A stretch of DNA of 64,000 nt, from the NCBI GenBank assembly GCA_015680905.1, contig CM027384.1, forward strand, positions 70,749,001 to 70,813,000. Direction: 5' to 3'. The translations under genes were made by a program, and so were the position numbers. Under the pieces are notes generated by a model. The model was given only the letters and a program-made list of their open reading frames with translations. It was not told the DNA's origin and made no database searches. The number at the start of each line of letters is the position of its first letter. Positions within the stretch are counted from its first letter, which is position 1. The DNA comes from Coptis chinensis. Taxonomy: Eukaryota > Streptophyta > Magnoliopsida > Ranunculales > Ranunculaceae. Positions 31,870-43,540 of the stretch are shown here, piece by piece.

Positions 31870-34281
31870 CTGTGATAAAAGTAAAATCCATTAGAGAATT
31901 TCATCATAACCACTGAAGTGGTTCATAATTTTTCAAAAGTTTCTAGAGTTATGAGCCCTGCAACATTCATTTTGCCCTAAGGTTTGATAAGAATCTAACG
32001 GGAAAGGCTGCCCCAAGTACTGCTTATAATGATTCTGCAATAATTGCAGCATATATAATATGGCAGTCAACGGACTGGATAAATATTAGGCAAGTGTGGT
32101 TCCAGGTCCTACAAAGGTACTAAAGTAGTAAAGTGTTTGTATGAACTCAAAGATAGCATCCAAAACCAATCCAATTACAACCCAATCTGATTTGAATCAG
32201 GTGTAAAGAATCAAAAGCATTTATTGTGTGCAAACATATCTTCTTTCAAGTAAAATATTGTCCAGGACCTACCTCTATTTGTAGTAGCTCTAATCAAACT
32301 TCAAGGAGAGAAAGAATGTTTACTCAGAACCTCTCTGCTAATTTCGTTGGTGTCTGCTAACCAGCTTAAAACGATCTAGTAAATGCTTTGCATCATCACC
32401 ATCACTTTGGTTTTTTAATAATTCTATTTCATGATTTTCCTCCCTGTTCTGTACTCATATAGTTTCTAGCCATGAATTCTATGAGGTGGAATACTTAGGA
32501 ATATAATGATAAAAGGATCTGGTCTAAGTTGCACTTTTCTTGCTAGTGTCCCTAATGATGAAAATGTTTAATATCACAAGCTGCATTCATTGATGATGAA
32601 AAGAATGAATTAATAACTCCAGTAGAAAACAAAGGCAATCTTAAATATTACCAGCTTCTTGTCGTCTATCAATAAAACAAAACTACTTCTTATATATATA
32701 TATAGGAAGAACTCATATAGTCATATGCATTTAAGAACTCATATATATAGAAAATCTTACCAGAAAGATACCATATACTAATTACTAAACTTTCTTAACC
32801 AAAAAAAAAATACTATAATTCTCAGAGTATATTGAATTCTATACAATAAAAAAGAAACTTGTTGAGAATCTCCAGTGGTGCATTCTGCATATGCTTCGCG
32901 CCTAGCTGGTATATACTATGTGCTGTGGGATCTCCTATGGTGCTAGCTGCTCATTTGTAGTGTAAAGCGACGACTAAACACGACGATGTCAAGAGTGATT
33001 GAAGAGTTTTTATTCCTTGAACATGCTATAGAGATGCTACATATGAAGTTAAAAATAACAGACAAAAGAGATGCGAAAACATGAGAAATACCTTTGGTTA
33101 CGCGTCCAAGCTCAGCTCGATGACTCAAGAGAAGAATGAACAAAATGGAAGAGAATGTGTGAAGTATTTGTTTTTGTTAAAGATTTCCACTCAACATCTA
33201 TGACATTACAATCATCACTCTTTGTTTCAAACTCCATGCAAGATTTTTCAGATTCTCGAGTGACACGAACAAAAAAAACAACATAATGTAATATTGCAGT
33301 AAGTACGTGTACGTTAAGGGTAGCAATTGATCATTACCATGCCTATGCAAAACAATTAAATAAATGAAAAAAAATCAGGAATTTCATAGTCAATATACAG
33401 AACTGAGAATATGATATATACGAAGAAAAACAAAACTACAATGACACGACCTCAAATAGAACTTTCAGAATCAGCCGAAAGTAGGAGGAATAAAAAAAAA
33501 ATGCGTTGGAAAAGAAAAACCAAAGTTGGTTATATTAAAGCTTCCGGCTCAGATTGAGAAGCAATGAAATAAACCAATTGAAGATAAATTTTCAATAATG
33601 GGAAAAGAATATATATCGTTGTGGCTAAATCATGACAGTATACACATAAATACTAAATTTGTAAACCCCATGAAATTCCCAAATACCAATAACCATATTT
33701 AGAAACCTCTACTAACCTTATCGCTGTTGATCATCATGTATCTAATTTCTTCATTGCCATTATTGATATCTCTAATCTTCATGTTAGCCATGAGTATTTA
33801 TGCAATGAAAGATCAATCATCCTAATCTCCTGTTGTATGCAGACTTTGTACATGTGCTTCCTCCTGGATAAGGGATATATGTTTTTTTTTTTGGTTTTCA
33901 ATTTTAGTTTTTTTAAGAGAGAAAATTAGGAGAGATTTGGGAGAGAGAAATGGGTGCATAAGAAGAAGAGAAGAAGAAGAAAGAGACGGCTGGTTTCTTT
34001 TCATTTAATTTCGGTATTAATGGTAATAATTTGGCAATTAATGTTTAGGCTAAGTCGCGAACAATTGAATAGTGGCGTGTAGTTGATTTACACATACTTC
34101 CTTTAAGTATTATGTAATCTTAAGGGTATAAATGGTAGTCAATTTTGAAATGATGAAATAGTCCTTCTTAAAGGCATTGAATAATTTGTTAGAATATTTT
34201 ATCAAGGGTATTTAGTGGTAGAAAAAAGGGTGGTCCAATTTAAATGTCCATGTTAATTATGGTGTACTCTACTAATTGAGA
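31870..34281. other. Helitron interior towards its 5' end
   Basis: No certain gene. More helicase exons might be expected upstream on the minus strand; a possible exon edge (CCAAAG|GTATTT) is at about 33,095, but the encoded peptide is not recognisable. A-rich runs at 32,800 and 33,500. The last 50 bases match the short Helitron end at 26,961. Confidence 0.4.
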
Positions 34282-34340
34282 TAATTGGTCTAAATGTAAT
34301 ATTATTAAGGGGTTAAAATTACAATTTTGGGTTCTTATCA
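34282..34340 (-). repeat. LTR, second segment after the Helitron
   Basis: TAATTGGTCT...GGGTTCTTATCA matches 20,161-20,219 closely and ends in the TGATAAG terminus (minus strand). It completes the LTR begun at 25,410. Confidence 0.85.
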
Positions 34341-34382
34341 CATACCATCCCCAAACAACACTTTGTTTGTCCTCAAGCAAAG
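34341..34382 (-). other. Polypurine tract and stem-loop next to the LTR
   Basis: Minus strand: CTTTGCTTG AGGA CAAACAAAG (9-bp stem with one mismatch, 34,361-34,382), then GTTTGGGGATGG abutting the LTR. Same design as at 20,220-20,258. Confidence 0.7.
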
Positions 34383-36249
34383 AAGAGGCATTAAAATAAT
34401 AAGTGACCAAAAATGTGTTATCCTAAACTAAGTCTCATTTCGCAGAGTGCGGTTATATTGACCGTATGCAACAAGGCCTTAAACCACTATGAGTTTCCTA
34501 GTGGACAAGTTATAGTCTCGTGAGAGTTTTTCAGAGAAGATACTCACAAACTTCATCTATACTACAACGACTCAGTAACAAAGGTTTGTTTCCTTAATTA
34601 ATCTCAGATATCTATACATCTCACTAGAGGGGGGGGGGGGGGAATGAGGATTAATTCCTTTGAAATTCAAGTTAATATATATACAATAATCAAAACATTC
34701 ACATATGAACATGCATGCAGTGATCTTTACAATGAAATGTATGAGCAAGGCCGTTTCTGGATCCTTTGGATAGCGTCCTTAAGTAGGTTCTCACAGGTAT
34801 GTGTCGAAACACAAATTCTCTCATATTTTTCCACTCAAGTTTTGCTAACTCCAGTGTGTAGTGGGCATACATATCCTCACATACTCAATGACAGTCAGAG
34901 GAGCCGAGGTCGAGAATTCACATCTACTACTTATTATCATACCATCCTACTCTTAATTGAGTTAGAGGTCTTTACTAGGTGTTATAGGGCTTAGGTGGTG
35001 TGTAGAAGAAAATAGAATGAAAAATTCAAAAATGATAAGTATGAGAGAATAAGGTCTTCGAGATATTTATAATAGAGAAATCCTTATTTTCTTTCCTGCT
35101 TCTAACATGAGTTTCCATACTTAGCTTTTTTAAGCTTTTGTATTCCCTTTTGATTTGATTTTGGGAAAAGTTCTAACTTTGATTTTTCTTTTGATTTATG
35201 GAAACATATTTCTATTTTTCTTTTTCTTTTCTTTCTGAAGCAGGTAACTGATTTTGATTTGTGACAAGTTTTTCTCTTCATTTTTCCACACTTCATCCTA
35301 CTTCTCATACTTGATCATCTAGGTGGGCTTATTTATTTGTGGTTAATAGATGGGTAAGGATTTTTTATGTGAAAATGAAAGGTTCAGTGGGGCGACTAGC
35401 GGTAAAAATTTTACAGGTATGAATTTTTGGCTATATCGATCCAAAAAAGGCCTAAATTCTCTCCTAGGATTCAGGTACTGATCAAGTAAGTAGACGCGCG
35501 ATTTTCTCTATTCAAAAAAGCTACTCCTTTGTGTCATTACTCATATATCACACATGTTGATGCTTTTTGGTTAGATTCTCACAAGATATGGAAATTAAGT
35601 TGTCTAACTGTGGGTCTCAGAAACTTACTACTAAGTACATTCAATAACAGTCAATGCATGAATGCTCATGAAAACATGTAAAAATTATTGCATACGTATT
35701 AACTTAAGTTTCTAAGAACAAATCCTAATTCTAATGTTATGGTGAGATTTCTAGATATTTTTCATCACAGAAAAGATAACGAGACTTTGTCACTAAATAC
35801 ACTTATTCAGACAGAAAATAAAGCTATATACAACCTAGAATTGCTTAATTTTTGCAAAAGATTCTAACCACCCCCAAATAGTAGGACGTTATGTCCTCCA
35901 AGTGTCAAGAGGAAGAAAGAATATACCTGAGAGGCTTGAGCAAAAATAGAGTTGATATCTTCAATAGAAAATTATGCTCACACAACATATAATATACAAA
36001 AACAAAAGGGAAAGGGCACATCAAGAACTAAAATAACAAATATGTACATCAACTTACACTGCCCTAATCAAGAATTAGGGGTATGTACATTCTAGCTTCA
36101 TCTCTATCGAAGTGTCATTCTTTGGCGTCACGCCAGTTTATCATAGCCTACCAAACTTCGCTCCACTTTCTCTTTTTAGAAGCATCCAAATGAGCTATCA
36201 TGTCTTTGTCTTTAGGAAAGCAACAAACGTACTTCAGGTACCTTGAAGA
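34383..36249 (-). other. 3' non-coding region of the W-side element
   Basis: Homologous to the 3' region of element X. It includes a 14-base G run at about 34,628-34,641 and a second polypurine module near 35,868-35,905 with a poorly paired stem. From about 36,050 it grades into the end of accessory ORF c. The plus ORF at 34,644-34,994 parallels one at 20,659 in X and is read as a by-product of the shared non-coding sequence. Confidence 0.55.
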
Positions 36250-37040
36250 GCACCAACGCCAGACCCGAAATCTCAAAGAATGAATTATTCTATTCACCGA
36301 ACACATAGAATCTACTCATACCCAGTCATGAAAAGTGGTCGAAAACTGTGAGAAGAATGCCCTCATTATCCGGCATGCGGTAACGGGCAAGGTGATATAA
36401 TGGTGTCGAAAATCACAAGCCCTTTTCAGGTTCTCAATTAAGAGGTTCATTATGTAGAAGAAAATGTGTTGCTTAGTGAGAGCATGGAAAGTCTTGCAAG
36501 CTGATTTGGTGGTAGTAGAAAAATGTCAATCCCCCATGATGTTCAGAAAGATAAACAACATGGCAGTCCCGACATTCATTGTCATACTTGCTAGGGGAAT
36601 TGTTTTGTCTGGCCATCAGCTAGCTTCCTCACGTTCAACGACTCGAGTGAGGCCATCACCGTAAAGGTCGGTGAAATCTTCCCAAAAGTAGTGATTAAAG
36701 GAGTTCTGTATGATGTATTGAATGGTACGGTGGGGGTGGGCTCATGATAAGGAAGGTCCAAACTCATAGCAACTGTTGGCTCGTGAAAGATATGTCTGGT
36801 GTTACCCATACGGATTGCGAATCCGTTCAAAAAGAAACCACGTGCACCATTAAATATTGTTGTATCCTCCATATGATCATAAAAACATGCTGCTAAACGT
36901 GTAGAGTATGTCTGCTCAGATTGCAGAACAAGGGAGGACCAACCAGCTTGGGTGAGAAAGTCTCTAAAATGAAGTCCATACGAAGGAGAATCCAACATAG
37001 CCTAGAAGGATTGTTCAGGGATGATCTTTAGAGATTCCAT
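36250..37040 (-). pseudogene. Accessory ORF c (Athila-type), broken
   Basis: ATG at 37,040 opens MESLKIIPEQSF, then a stop, then an open stretch of 135 codons (36,998-36,591) with LHFRDFLTQAGW, YSTRLAACFYDHM, a GFFLNGFAIRMGN segment and a C-terminal part with further stops (FFYIMNLLIENL, TLPVTACRIMRAF). The start box and the F-Y motif align with accessory ORFs a and b. It is the third of three related ORFs in a row downstream of W pol. Function unknown. Confidence 0.55.
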
Positions 37041-37266
37041 TATTGGAGATGCAAATAGAAAGGCAGGAAATGGATGAAAGAAGACGTGTGATGAAAGACA
37101 CACCTGGAGACAAAGGTAAACCAATTTTTAGAATTTGATAAAAATAATTGAGTAAAAACAAATGACACTGATTACAATAGGAAAATTGCGCTACACGTAA
37201 TTAGGGTTACTAAAGAAAAAATAGAAAACGACAAAGAACATAAATTCGAACAAAAATTTGCGAAAT

Positions 37267-37431
37267 TTAATTTGGGCCATGGCCCGAGTAACGGCAAGGA
37301 TTCTTAGGTGGGAGAAATCCATTTATAAGATTCTCAATGAAGTCAATCCGTGCAACAGGGTGCTCTGTGTCTGGTAAATCTCGAATTGGTTCTCCATTAT
37401 GAGATTGTGATTTGTCAAGAACTGGTTGTGG
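37267..37431 (-). pseudogene. Accessory ORF b, C-terminal part (left of the CACTA element)
   Basis: On the minus strand this continues accessory ORF b after the CACTA insertion. It reads QPVLDKSQSHNGEPIRDL, then ARIDFIENLINGF and PPKNP, ending at a stop at 37,267. It joins to 50,270 across the element, whose TSD is TGG. Confidence 0.6.
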
Positions 37432-37900
37432 CACTACAACAGAAGGGTCCTGTTGTTCTGGCGCACTCTTTGCAGCGCCTAATTTTTGTTGGTAAAGCAT
37501 AACATTTGCAACGCCCTAATGGGGCTGCTAAAATGTTTCGGTCTTATTAGTACCACCTTATTGGGATTTAATTGTTGCCATGCTAACTGGCATCGCAAAA
37601 GCTTTCATTTGAAATTTTCTTTTACTTAGAATTTCATTTTTATTGAAAAAATTGAGCACTAGCTCTACGCTGCAATAGTTGCAAAAGGTATTTTGGATTT
37701 AGCAACGCCTTTGGCGTCTTTAATAAGTTTTATATTTGTTCTCCCAATTTATTTATTTTTCTGTACCATAGTATTTGCAGCGTCCATTGGTGTCACATAA
37801 GGCCATAAATGTTTAATATTGGGCGGGATCATTTTCGTTGGAAATAGTTTTCGCGTCCCACTAAAATTCTAAGCGATAAAATTTGGGAAACCAAAAGAAA
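37432..37900 (+). repeat. Left terminal inverted and subterminal repeats of the CACTA element
   Basis: Starts CACTACAACAGA. Repeated short words follow: TTTGCAGCGCC, TTTGCAACGCCC, TTGCAAAAGG, TTTAGCAACGCC, TTTGCAGCGTCC. In CACTA elements such words bind TnpA at both ends (family knowledge). Confidence 0.8.
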
Positions 37901-39050
37901 CCTAAAAAAAACTACCACGCTAAAAAAAAAAAAAACATTCTTCACCGACCGATTGTGAAACCGATCGTACTACAAAATATGTAAGGATATTTTAATTTTA
38001 TCTCTTCTTCTTCTTCTTCAAACTGGTTTTCATTGTAATGTTTTTCTTTTTCTTTTTTACTCATTTCGTCCATTCTTAATTAGACCATTGGTCTTGTTTT
38101 AGCTTAAATGAATCGGCAATGTCAAAGCTTCCTTGATTCTGATTGTCGACTGGTACGTCCTTTAAATTGAGATAATCTCCTCGGCTTATATATACTTTAA
38201 GTTCCGATTTTTGGTTTTGAATTCTGGAATTAAAGTTACAATCTTTAAACTAATTGAAGTTTGAAGTTACCAAAGCTCAAATATTTTGCGGTGGTTTATT
38301 CTATTTCATACTCCATTCTCTCTTAACCCCTTATCGTAATTTATTTACCTTTTTATTGTTTATCTATAGGAATTAAGGTTCTCGCCATTGTTTTGCGTAC
38401 AAATCCCTGCAGTGTTTCAGGTTTTAATAAACTTCTTAGTGATGTTTCTCGTTAATTTATGAGTATGAATGATTTCGATAATGGTTTTGTGTATTATTGG
38501 TTCCTTGGTTGACCTTTGGATGTTTGGCGAGTTCATTCTGAATTTTCTGTATGATTCTCCTTGTTTCATATTTGTTCAATTTATTTTGTTTAAATGTGTT
38601 ATATATGTGTCGGAGGTTAAGTTATTGGTATAGAAAAGTTTTCTTTGGTTTTGTTGTTACGCATTACCATGGCGAAGTGGTTTGAATTGGTCTTGGTTTC
38701 CATTTAAGGATGATTAAATTAAAAAAAGTGAAGTAGGTGCTTGTTGGTTTCCAACTTTCCATCATGTGCCCGTGCTTTGCGAGCTGACTTATGTATGAGA
38801 CCGAGTTGCCATTATCATTCTCTGATTTTGGTTGGTTGTAAAACTTTTTATTATGTGTATAGATTTGGCATTGGGTCTTGATCCATTTGATACCTATTGA
38901 TGTCCCATTCTTTACCTTTTGTGCTCCCACCATGGCTACTGCTTTGGCCTTGTCCATTTTCTTCGTGCTGCTACTGTTATTTTTTTCGTCTTTCTTCTCC
39001 TTGCACACGATAAATGCGTTGTGGACAAAATATTAGGCGATGCTTAAGAG
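37901..39050 (+). other. CACTA interior, leader or intron
   Basis: AT-rich, with a CTT repeat at 38,004-38,020 and no recognised gene. Probably the 5' non-coding part of the transposase-like gene that follows. The minus ORF at 38,664-39,008 has no recognisable content. Confidence 0.4.
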
Positions 39051-39937
39051 GTTTTTAGGTGTCATCTTCACAAGTATTATAGGAGTTTTAGAAATGATGG
39101 AGTATACGATCACACCCTTAGAGTGGCTTGGCACAAGAAAAATGGAATGCATGTTGTGATTGGTTTAGAAAAGATTTCAAGGTAATATACCTTATTGTGC
39201 TAATTTGGCAACTACTATGGAGAGTGTATGTCTTCCAAGTATTACGTTTATAATAAGGGTTGTGTTGAAATGATTCTAGCACTACTCATTACATATGGCA
39301 ATCTTATTATCCGGGTTTATATTTTTTGCTAGCTTTGGTTTTGATATTATATTTATTTTATTGCAGAAAATTAGCGAGCAAAATTCAAAAAGCTCCCAAC
39401 AAACCATTGTGGTGGTTCAAAGCCATTCCGAGGATACTTGGAGGAATCTGTAATATTTTTTATTTACATTCATTTGGTTGCTTTTCCGCAATTTGATATT
39501 ATTTGAAGTAAATTATAAAGGAATACGTTTTCAAATCTTTACAGCGTGACTCCGAGACTCAGGAACCTATTGGCAAGATTGAATTCTATCATCGAACCCA
39601 CTTTAGTAGTAGTAAGGGATGGACTAGTCATGTTGCTAAAGAAAACTATGTAAGTAAATTTACTTGTATCTAGCTTTTACCATGGTACTTATATTTTTAT
39701 ATATTTATACCCAATTTAAACTTACGGGGACCGAATACGACATCTTAAAATTTGAATGAAGTAGAAGGCGATGAGGCAAAGACCGAGGAAGAAATTTTTA
39801 TTATAGTATTGGGTGTAAGGTCTGGATACTCGAAGGGCTTGGGCATGGGGTCCTGCCAGAGTCATCTAGCTAGAAGTAAAATAGAGGATATGGTGGTCCG
39901 TCAAGCTAGGTTTGAGGCTTGGATCTTTGAAGTTTAA
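39051..39937 (+). pseudogene. Plant CACTA Transposase_24-type (Ptta/En/Spm) gene remnant
   Basis: Exon-like pieces lie on the plus strand. The clearest is 39,752-39,937, containing EEEIFIIVLGVRSGYSKGLG, the VLG-x-RSGY-x-KGLG box typical of Transposase_24 proteins. The preceding exon, 39,545-39,649 (acceptor ACAG, donor GTAAGT), reads HRTHFSSSKGWTSHVAKENY, the usual segment just before it. A further upstream piece, 39,060-39,181, is likely but less certain. This second protein of CACTA elements binds the ends and helps transposition (family knowledge). Most of the gene is missing. Confidence 0.65.
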
Positions 39938-41930
39938 TGGGGTTTTCCCACAATGCACGTATGAACTGTATGTAATAAATTGATTGGTTGCATGCCCGAT
40001 CGAAAGTAACTCCTACGTGATGTTTTGTGTTAGTCACAACTTTAATAAGTTATTATGGTTTCAAGTCCCTAAGTTATATGGTTGGATGTCTTTGGTTAAA
40101 TGATTGCTTTGGAAGTAACTATATTCTAGGAGTGTTTGGGGGCTGTAATAGTTTTTCATTTCTAGTGGCTTATGTTATAGTAATATTTGGTTATTTGGCA
40201 TGTTTATGAGGTTGTGTAATCTGGGTCGGGATGTTGACCCTAAAGAGAAGATCAACTCTCTCTCTTTTCATACAAAATTTGCTTCTACTGCGTGGGAATC
40301 TTCTCTTGATATGAGTGAGGGTTCTTTTTCATGGCATGACTAAACTCCTAGTTAAGAGGAAGGGCAGGCTTGTTATAAACAAAATGGGGTAGCTTCTAAA
40401 GTGAGGGTGGGGTCTTCTCTAGTGGAAGGGCAAGCATGTTAATAGACGATTAAAACAATGGAAATATATTTCCAAAAGAGAGGTGAGATGTGATCTGCAA
40501 TCATTTATTGTTATGTATATATAAAGTACAGCCATGGACTTTCACATATAGAACAAAAGGAGTACTATCATAGTGGACTGATGCTATCATCCGAAATGAC
40601 CACTAATCAATTTGAAAGTAGGAACTGCTTGTCATCCTAAAAGCACATTCAAGTATGATTTCCTTAACAAATGATCAGTCATTCATAGTTTCGGACTATA
40701 GGCTACTATAAAACTGTCTTCACAAATTGTCGATGCATTCTCTTTTGTCGTAGATTTTTTCGTAGAAGGGAATGAAACAACTCATTAGCTAGTAACGAAG
40801 AAAGAGTTTTAGCTATTGATCTCTTGTGCTTGATTGTCTTCCTTGATTTTGTTAAAGATATTATTGCTAGACATACCGGTCTTAAGGGAGCAAGGAGAGG
40901 GGTAGTCATCTTGGGATCCGGAACTAAATATCAATCTGGAGGATCATTACCTTCCCTCCCCTATGGAGTTGGTTTAATTTTGCTTTTGTGTTACTCCACC
41001 ACCGTGAAACCGATTTTCAGGTCACATATGATTGAATATTAGCGGACATCATTGGATATTTTGGATCTAAATTTAGGTTAATGGCCTTATGTCTGATTTT
41101 GCTTATTGAACCTTGCTTGTGCTTTTTCAACATCTCATATACATTATCATCTATTATCGGTTTATCACATATGATTGAATATTAGGACATCATTGGATAT
41201 TTTTGGATCTAAATTTGGTTAATGGCACATGCGATTTTGCTTATTGAACCTTGCTTGGGCTTTTTCAACATCTCATATACATTATCATGTGACTATGAAG
41301 GCTTCCGAAATACTTAGCATGAATGAAGTAAATTACTCATGCTTTGATATTGAAAAATACCAATTCATGCATGTCAGCCCTTTCGTTTATTTTGCTACCC
41401 ATGAATCTCAAAGCTTAGGTGCAAATTGACTGCTCCAAAGGCTGATCTCAAAGCTCTTTGCTTTCTTCTTCTGCAGGCCATGGATTGAATGAAATTTTTT
41501 GTTGACTTTCATCTTAACACCCAACTGTCTCTCTTCAAATCATGATCATGTAAGTGGATTTTTTTTTTTTTTTTTTTGCTTGCTATTTCTTTCAATTGGT
41601 TGAATTAGTATGACCCTTAATTATTCTTGACTGGCTGATGTAGTATGAGGACAAGATAACACAAAATAACACAAGAAATGTGCTGATTGGAATGGCATGG
41701 TGAGTCTCTCTGACACACACATACACATACACATAAACACACCGCACCTGTCTCCTCAGACATAGTCTATGTACCACAGACATATGTATAACAATCATCT
41801 ATTTTTTAGGTTTGATAAGAATGCAATAAGCACCCCTGTCAACATTTATATTTCCCTATTTTATCGTTAAAATGAAAATTACATTAGTCAAATATCATTA
41901 TAATATAATATGGTGCATACTTGAGACTAG
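39938..41930 (+). other. CACTA interior between transposase remnant and WVD2-like fragment
   Basis: No gene identified. It holds a direct duplication of about 130 bases (41,024-41,155 and 41,166-41,291), a T run at 41,559-41,577, and a CA-rich patch at 41,714-41,745. Short ORFs at 40,027, 40,706 and 40,824 show no recognisable domain; 40,850-40,990 might be a captured exon of unknown origin. Confidence 0.4.
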
Positions 41931-41939
41931 GTGCCCTCC

Positions 41940-43540
41940 CACTAGGTGGGTATCCACTGGAGGCAGTTCCATCGAAACAAAACCAACTATTGACGGGAGT
42001 ACTCCCAAGCGGGCTACTTTAGCATCTGTGCCTAGCGTGCGACGGTCTGCGGTGAGTGTCTGTTTTCTGTGCCATTTGTATTTCTTCTTCGGTTTCTACT
42101 TGTGTTATTTCATCTCTTCTTTTTATACGGTATCTTATGCCGTATCTACTTGAAATTAGCCTGGAAAGAGCGATACTGTGAAGGCATCTGTTGATGGCCC
42201 AGCTTCTGGAGCTACTGAGTAAGCCCTTACTTAATAATACTTATTGGACATTTGTACCCACGTGACTGTGATTCATTGTTTGCCTTCTCTTTAGTTTTGA
42301 GAAATTATGATAAGTTGATTGAAATTTATCTCTAATTGTTATGAATTCTGCAATATTGGCTATAGAAGTTTAAATAAGTATTTAGAAGAATACTTTGGAA
42401 CTGCCTACCGCGTTCAATTCGCATACAAAAACACACAATTTGAATTGTAGCTCCTATGTTACACTTCACGCTGGTCCCAATTATTTAATGCTAGCTGTAT
42501 TCTGTAAGTTCTTGATATATTCTTTCTGTGTCAACTATTATCGGTTTAAATGAGATCATTTGCTTTTACTATAGATTGCATGATCAAAGTTCAATCACAA
42601 CTAGGCAGTCATTGCCAACCAAAGATGATGAAGATGCTCATTCTGCTACCTCGTATTTGTCTCCCCATGGACTTTCATTTTCTATTGATTATTTTCTTCA
42701 TTTCCTATTTTTTTTAAAGGCTAATGATTTCATCAATATTGCCAGAAGTACCACTCCTCGCGGGTCAAGGAGGAGTAGTGGATCTGGATTTGCTTTCAGG
42801 TTGGATGAGCGTGCTGAAAAACGGAAGGAGGTCTGATCACCTTAGTTTTTCAAAGGATTTTGGACTTTTGATACTCACCAGATTAAGCTTGAAAAACTAT
42901 TCAAACTATTTCTTTGTTCTATTGGCCAGTTTTATTCGAAAATAGAAGAGAAAATTCATGCTAAGGAAGTCGAAAAAAATAACTTGCAGGCAAAATCAAA
43001 GGTATAAGGAACAGCTCTTAAATTTTATTGTTTTTCGTGGCTTTGATAAGGTATTTTCTAAGTTTCACTTTATCTAACCTTTGTGTTCATCTTTTAGGAG
43101 AGCCAGGAAGCAGATCTCAAGCAACTCAGAAAGAATCTGACATTTAAAGCTGCCCCCATGCCTACTTTCTATAAGGAACCTCCTCCTCCAAAGACCGAAC
43201 TGAAGAAGGTAGACCATTGTATTTCATTTAATTTTGTGAGATGCTTTTAGGAAATAAAAGTCACCGCTTTTTTGTAGTCTGCAAGGTGATTGCATTTCGT
43301 TTAGCCTGCAGTATGGGTGATTATCTACTGCTTGATATATCTGGCTTGATAGACTATTTTCTCGTGGTAAATAAGCTCATTGGTTTGCTCAGTTCTGATT
43401 TGCACAGAGGCACTGTTACAGATGTCTCTATCTATTCTTTGCTTGAGCTTGAAAAGTGTAACTTTTAACTGATTTCACTGTTGAATCCATTTGCAGACCA
43501 AACTTTCGATATCTGGGAGAGACTTCACACTGACGCTAAT
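41940..43540 (+). pseudogene. Captured fragment of a WVD2-like (WDL) TPX2-domain gene, introns retained
   Basis: Exons with GT-AG borders: up to 42,051; 42,160-42,218; 42,575-42,652; 42,746-42,830; 42,930-43,001; 43,098-43,208; and from 43,497. They read in one frame across the junctions. Key segments are STPKRATLASVPSVRRSA, SITTRQSLPTKDDEDAHSA, TTPRGSRRSS, FRLDERAEKRKE, FYSKIEEKIHAKEVEKNN and [17 protein letters not shown]. The FRLDERAEKRKEFY...EE...A...E and PMPxFYxE patterns are the TPX2 signature of plant WVD2/WDL microtubule-binding proteins, which shape cell elongation. The N-terminal exons and the end after K-K are missing; the last exon switches to unrelated sequence. Confidence 0.85.

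Larger units (their letters stand above)
26715..34281 (-). mobile_element. Helitron (7.57 kb) inserted in an LTR
   Basis: Joining 26,714 to 34,282 restores the LTR sequence seen uninterrupted at 20,150-20,170. There is no target duplication, and on the minus strand the insertion lies between A and T, as Helitrons do. The minus-strand 5' end is TCTCAATTAGTAGAG (TC start). The 3' end is ...GTGCATTTTGTTAG, preceded by a hairpin-prone TGTGCAGAACACGTGCA. The last four bases, TTAG, differ from the usual CTRR, which lowers certainty. No Rep/helicase of Helitron type is recognisable, so it is non-autonomous. Confidence 0.7.

Noticed and set aside
34628..34641. G run as a regulatory quadruplex
   Set aside because: A single homopolymer run without a repeated pattern; could also be a sequencing or assembly artefact.
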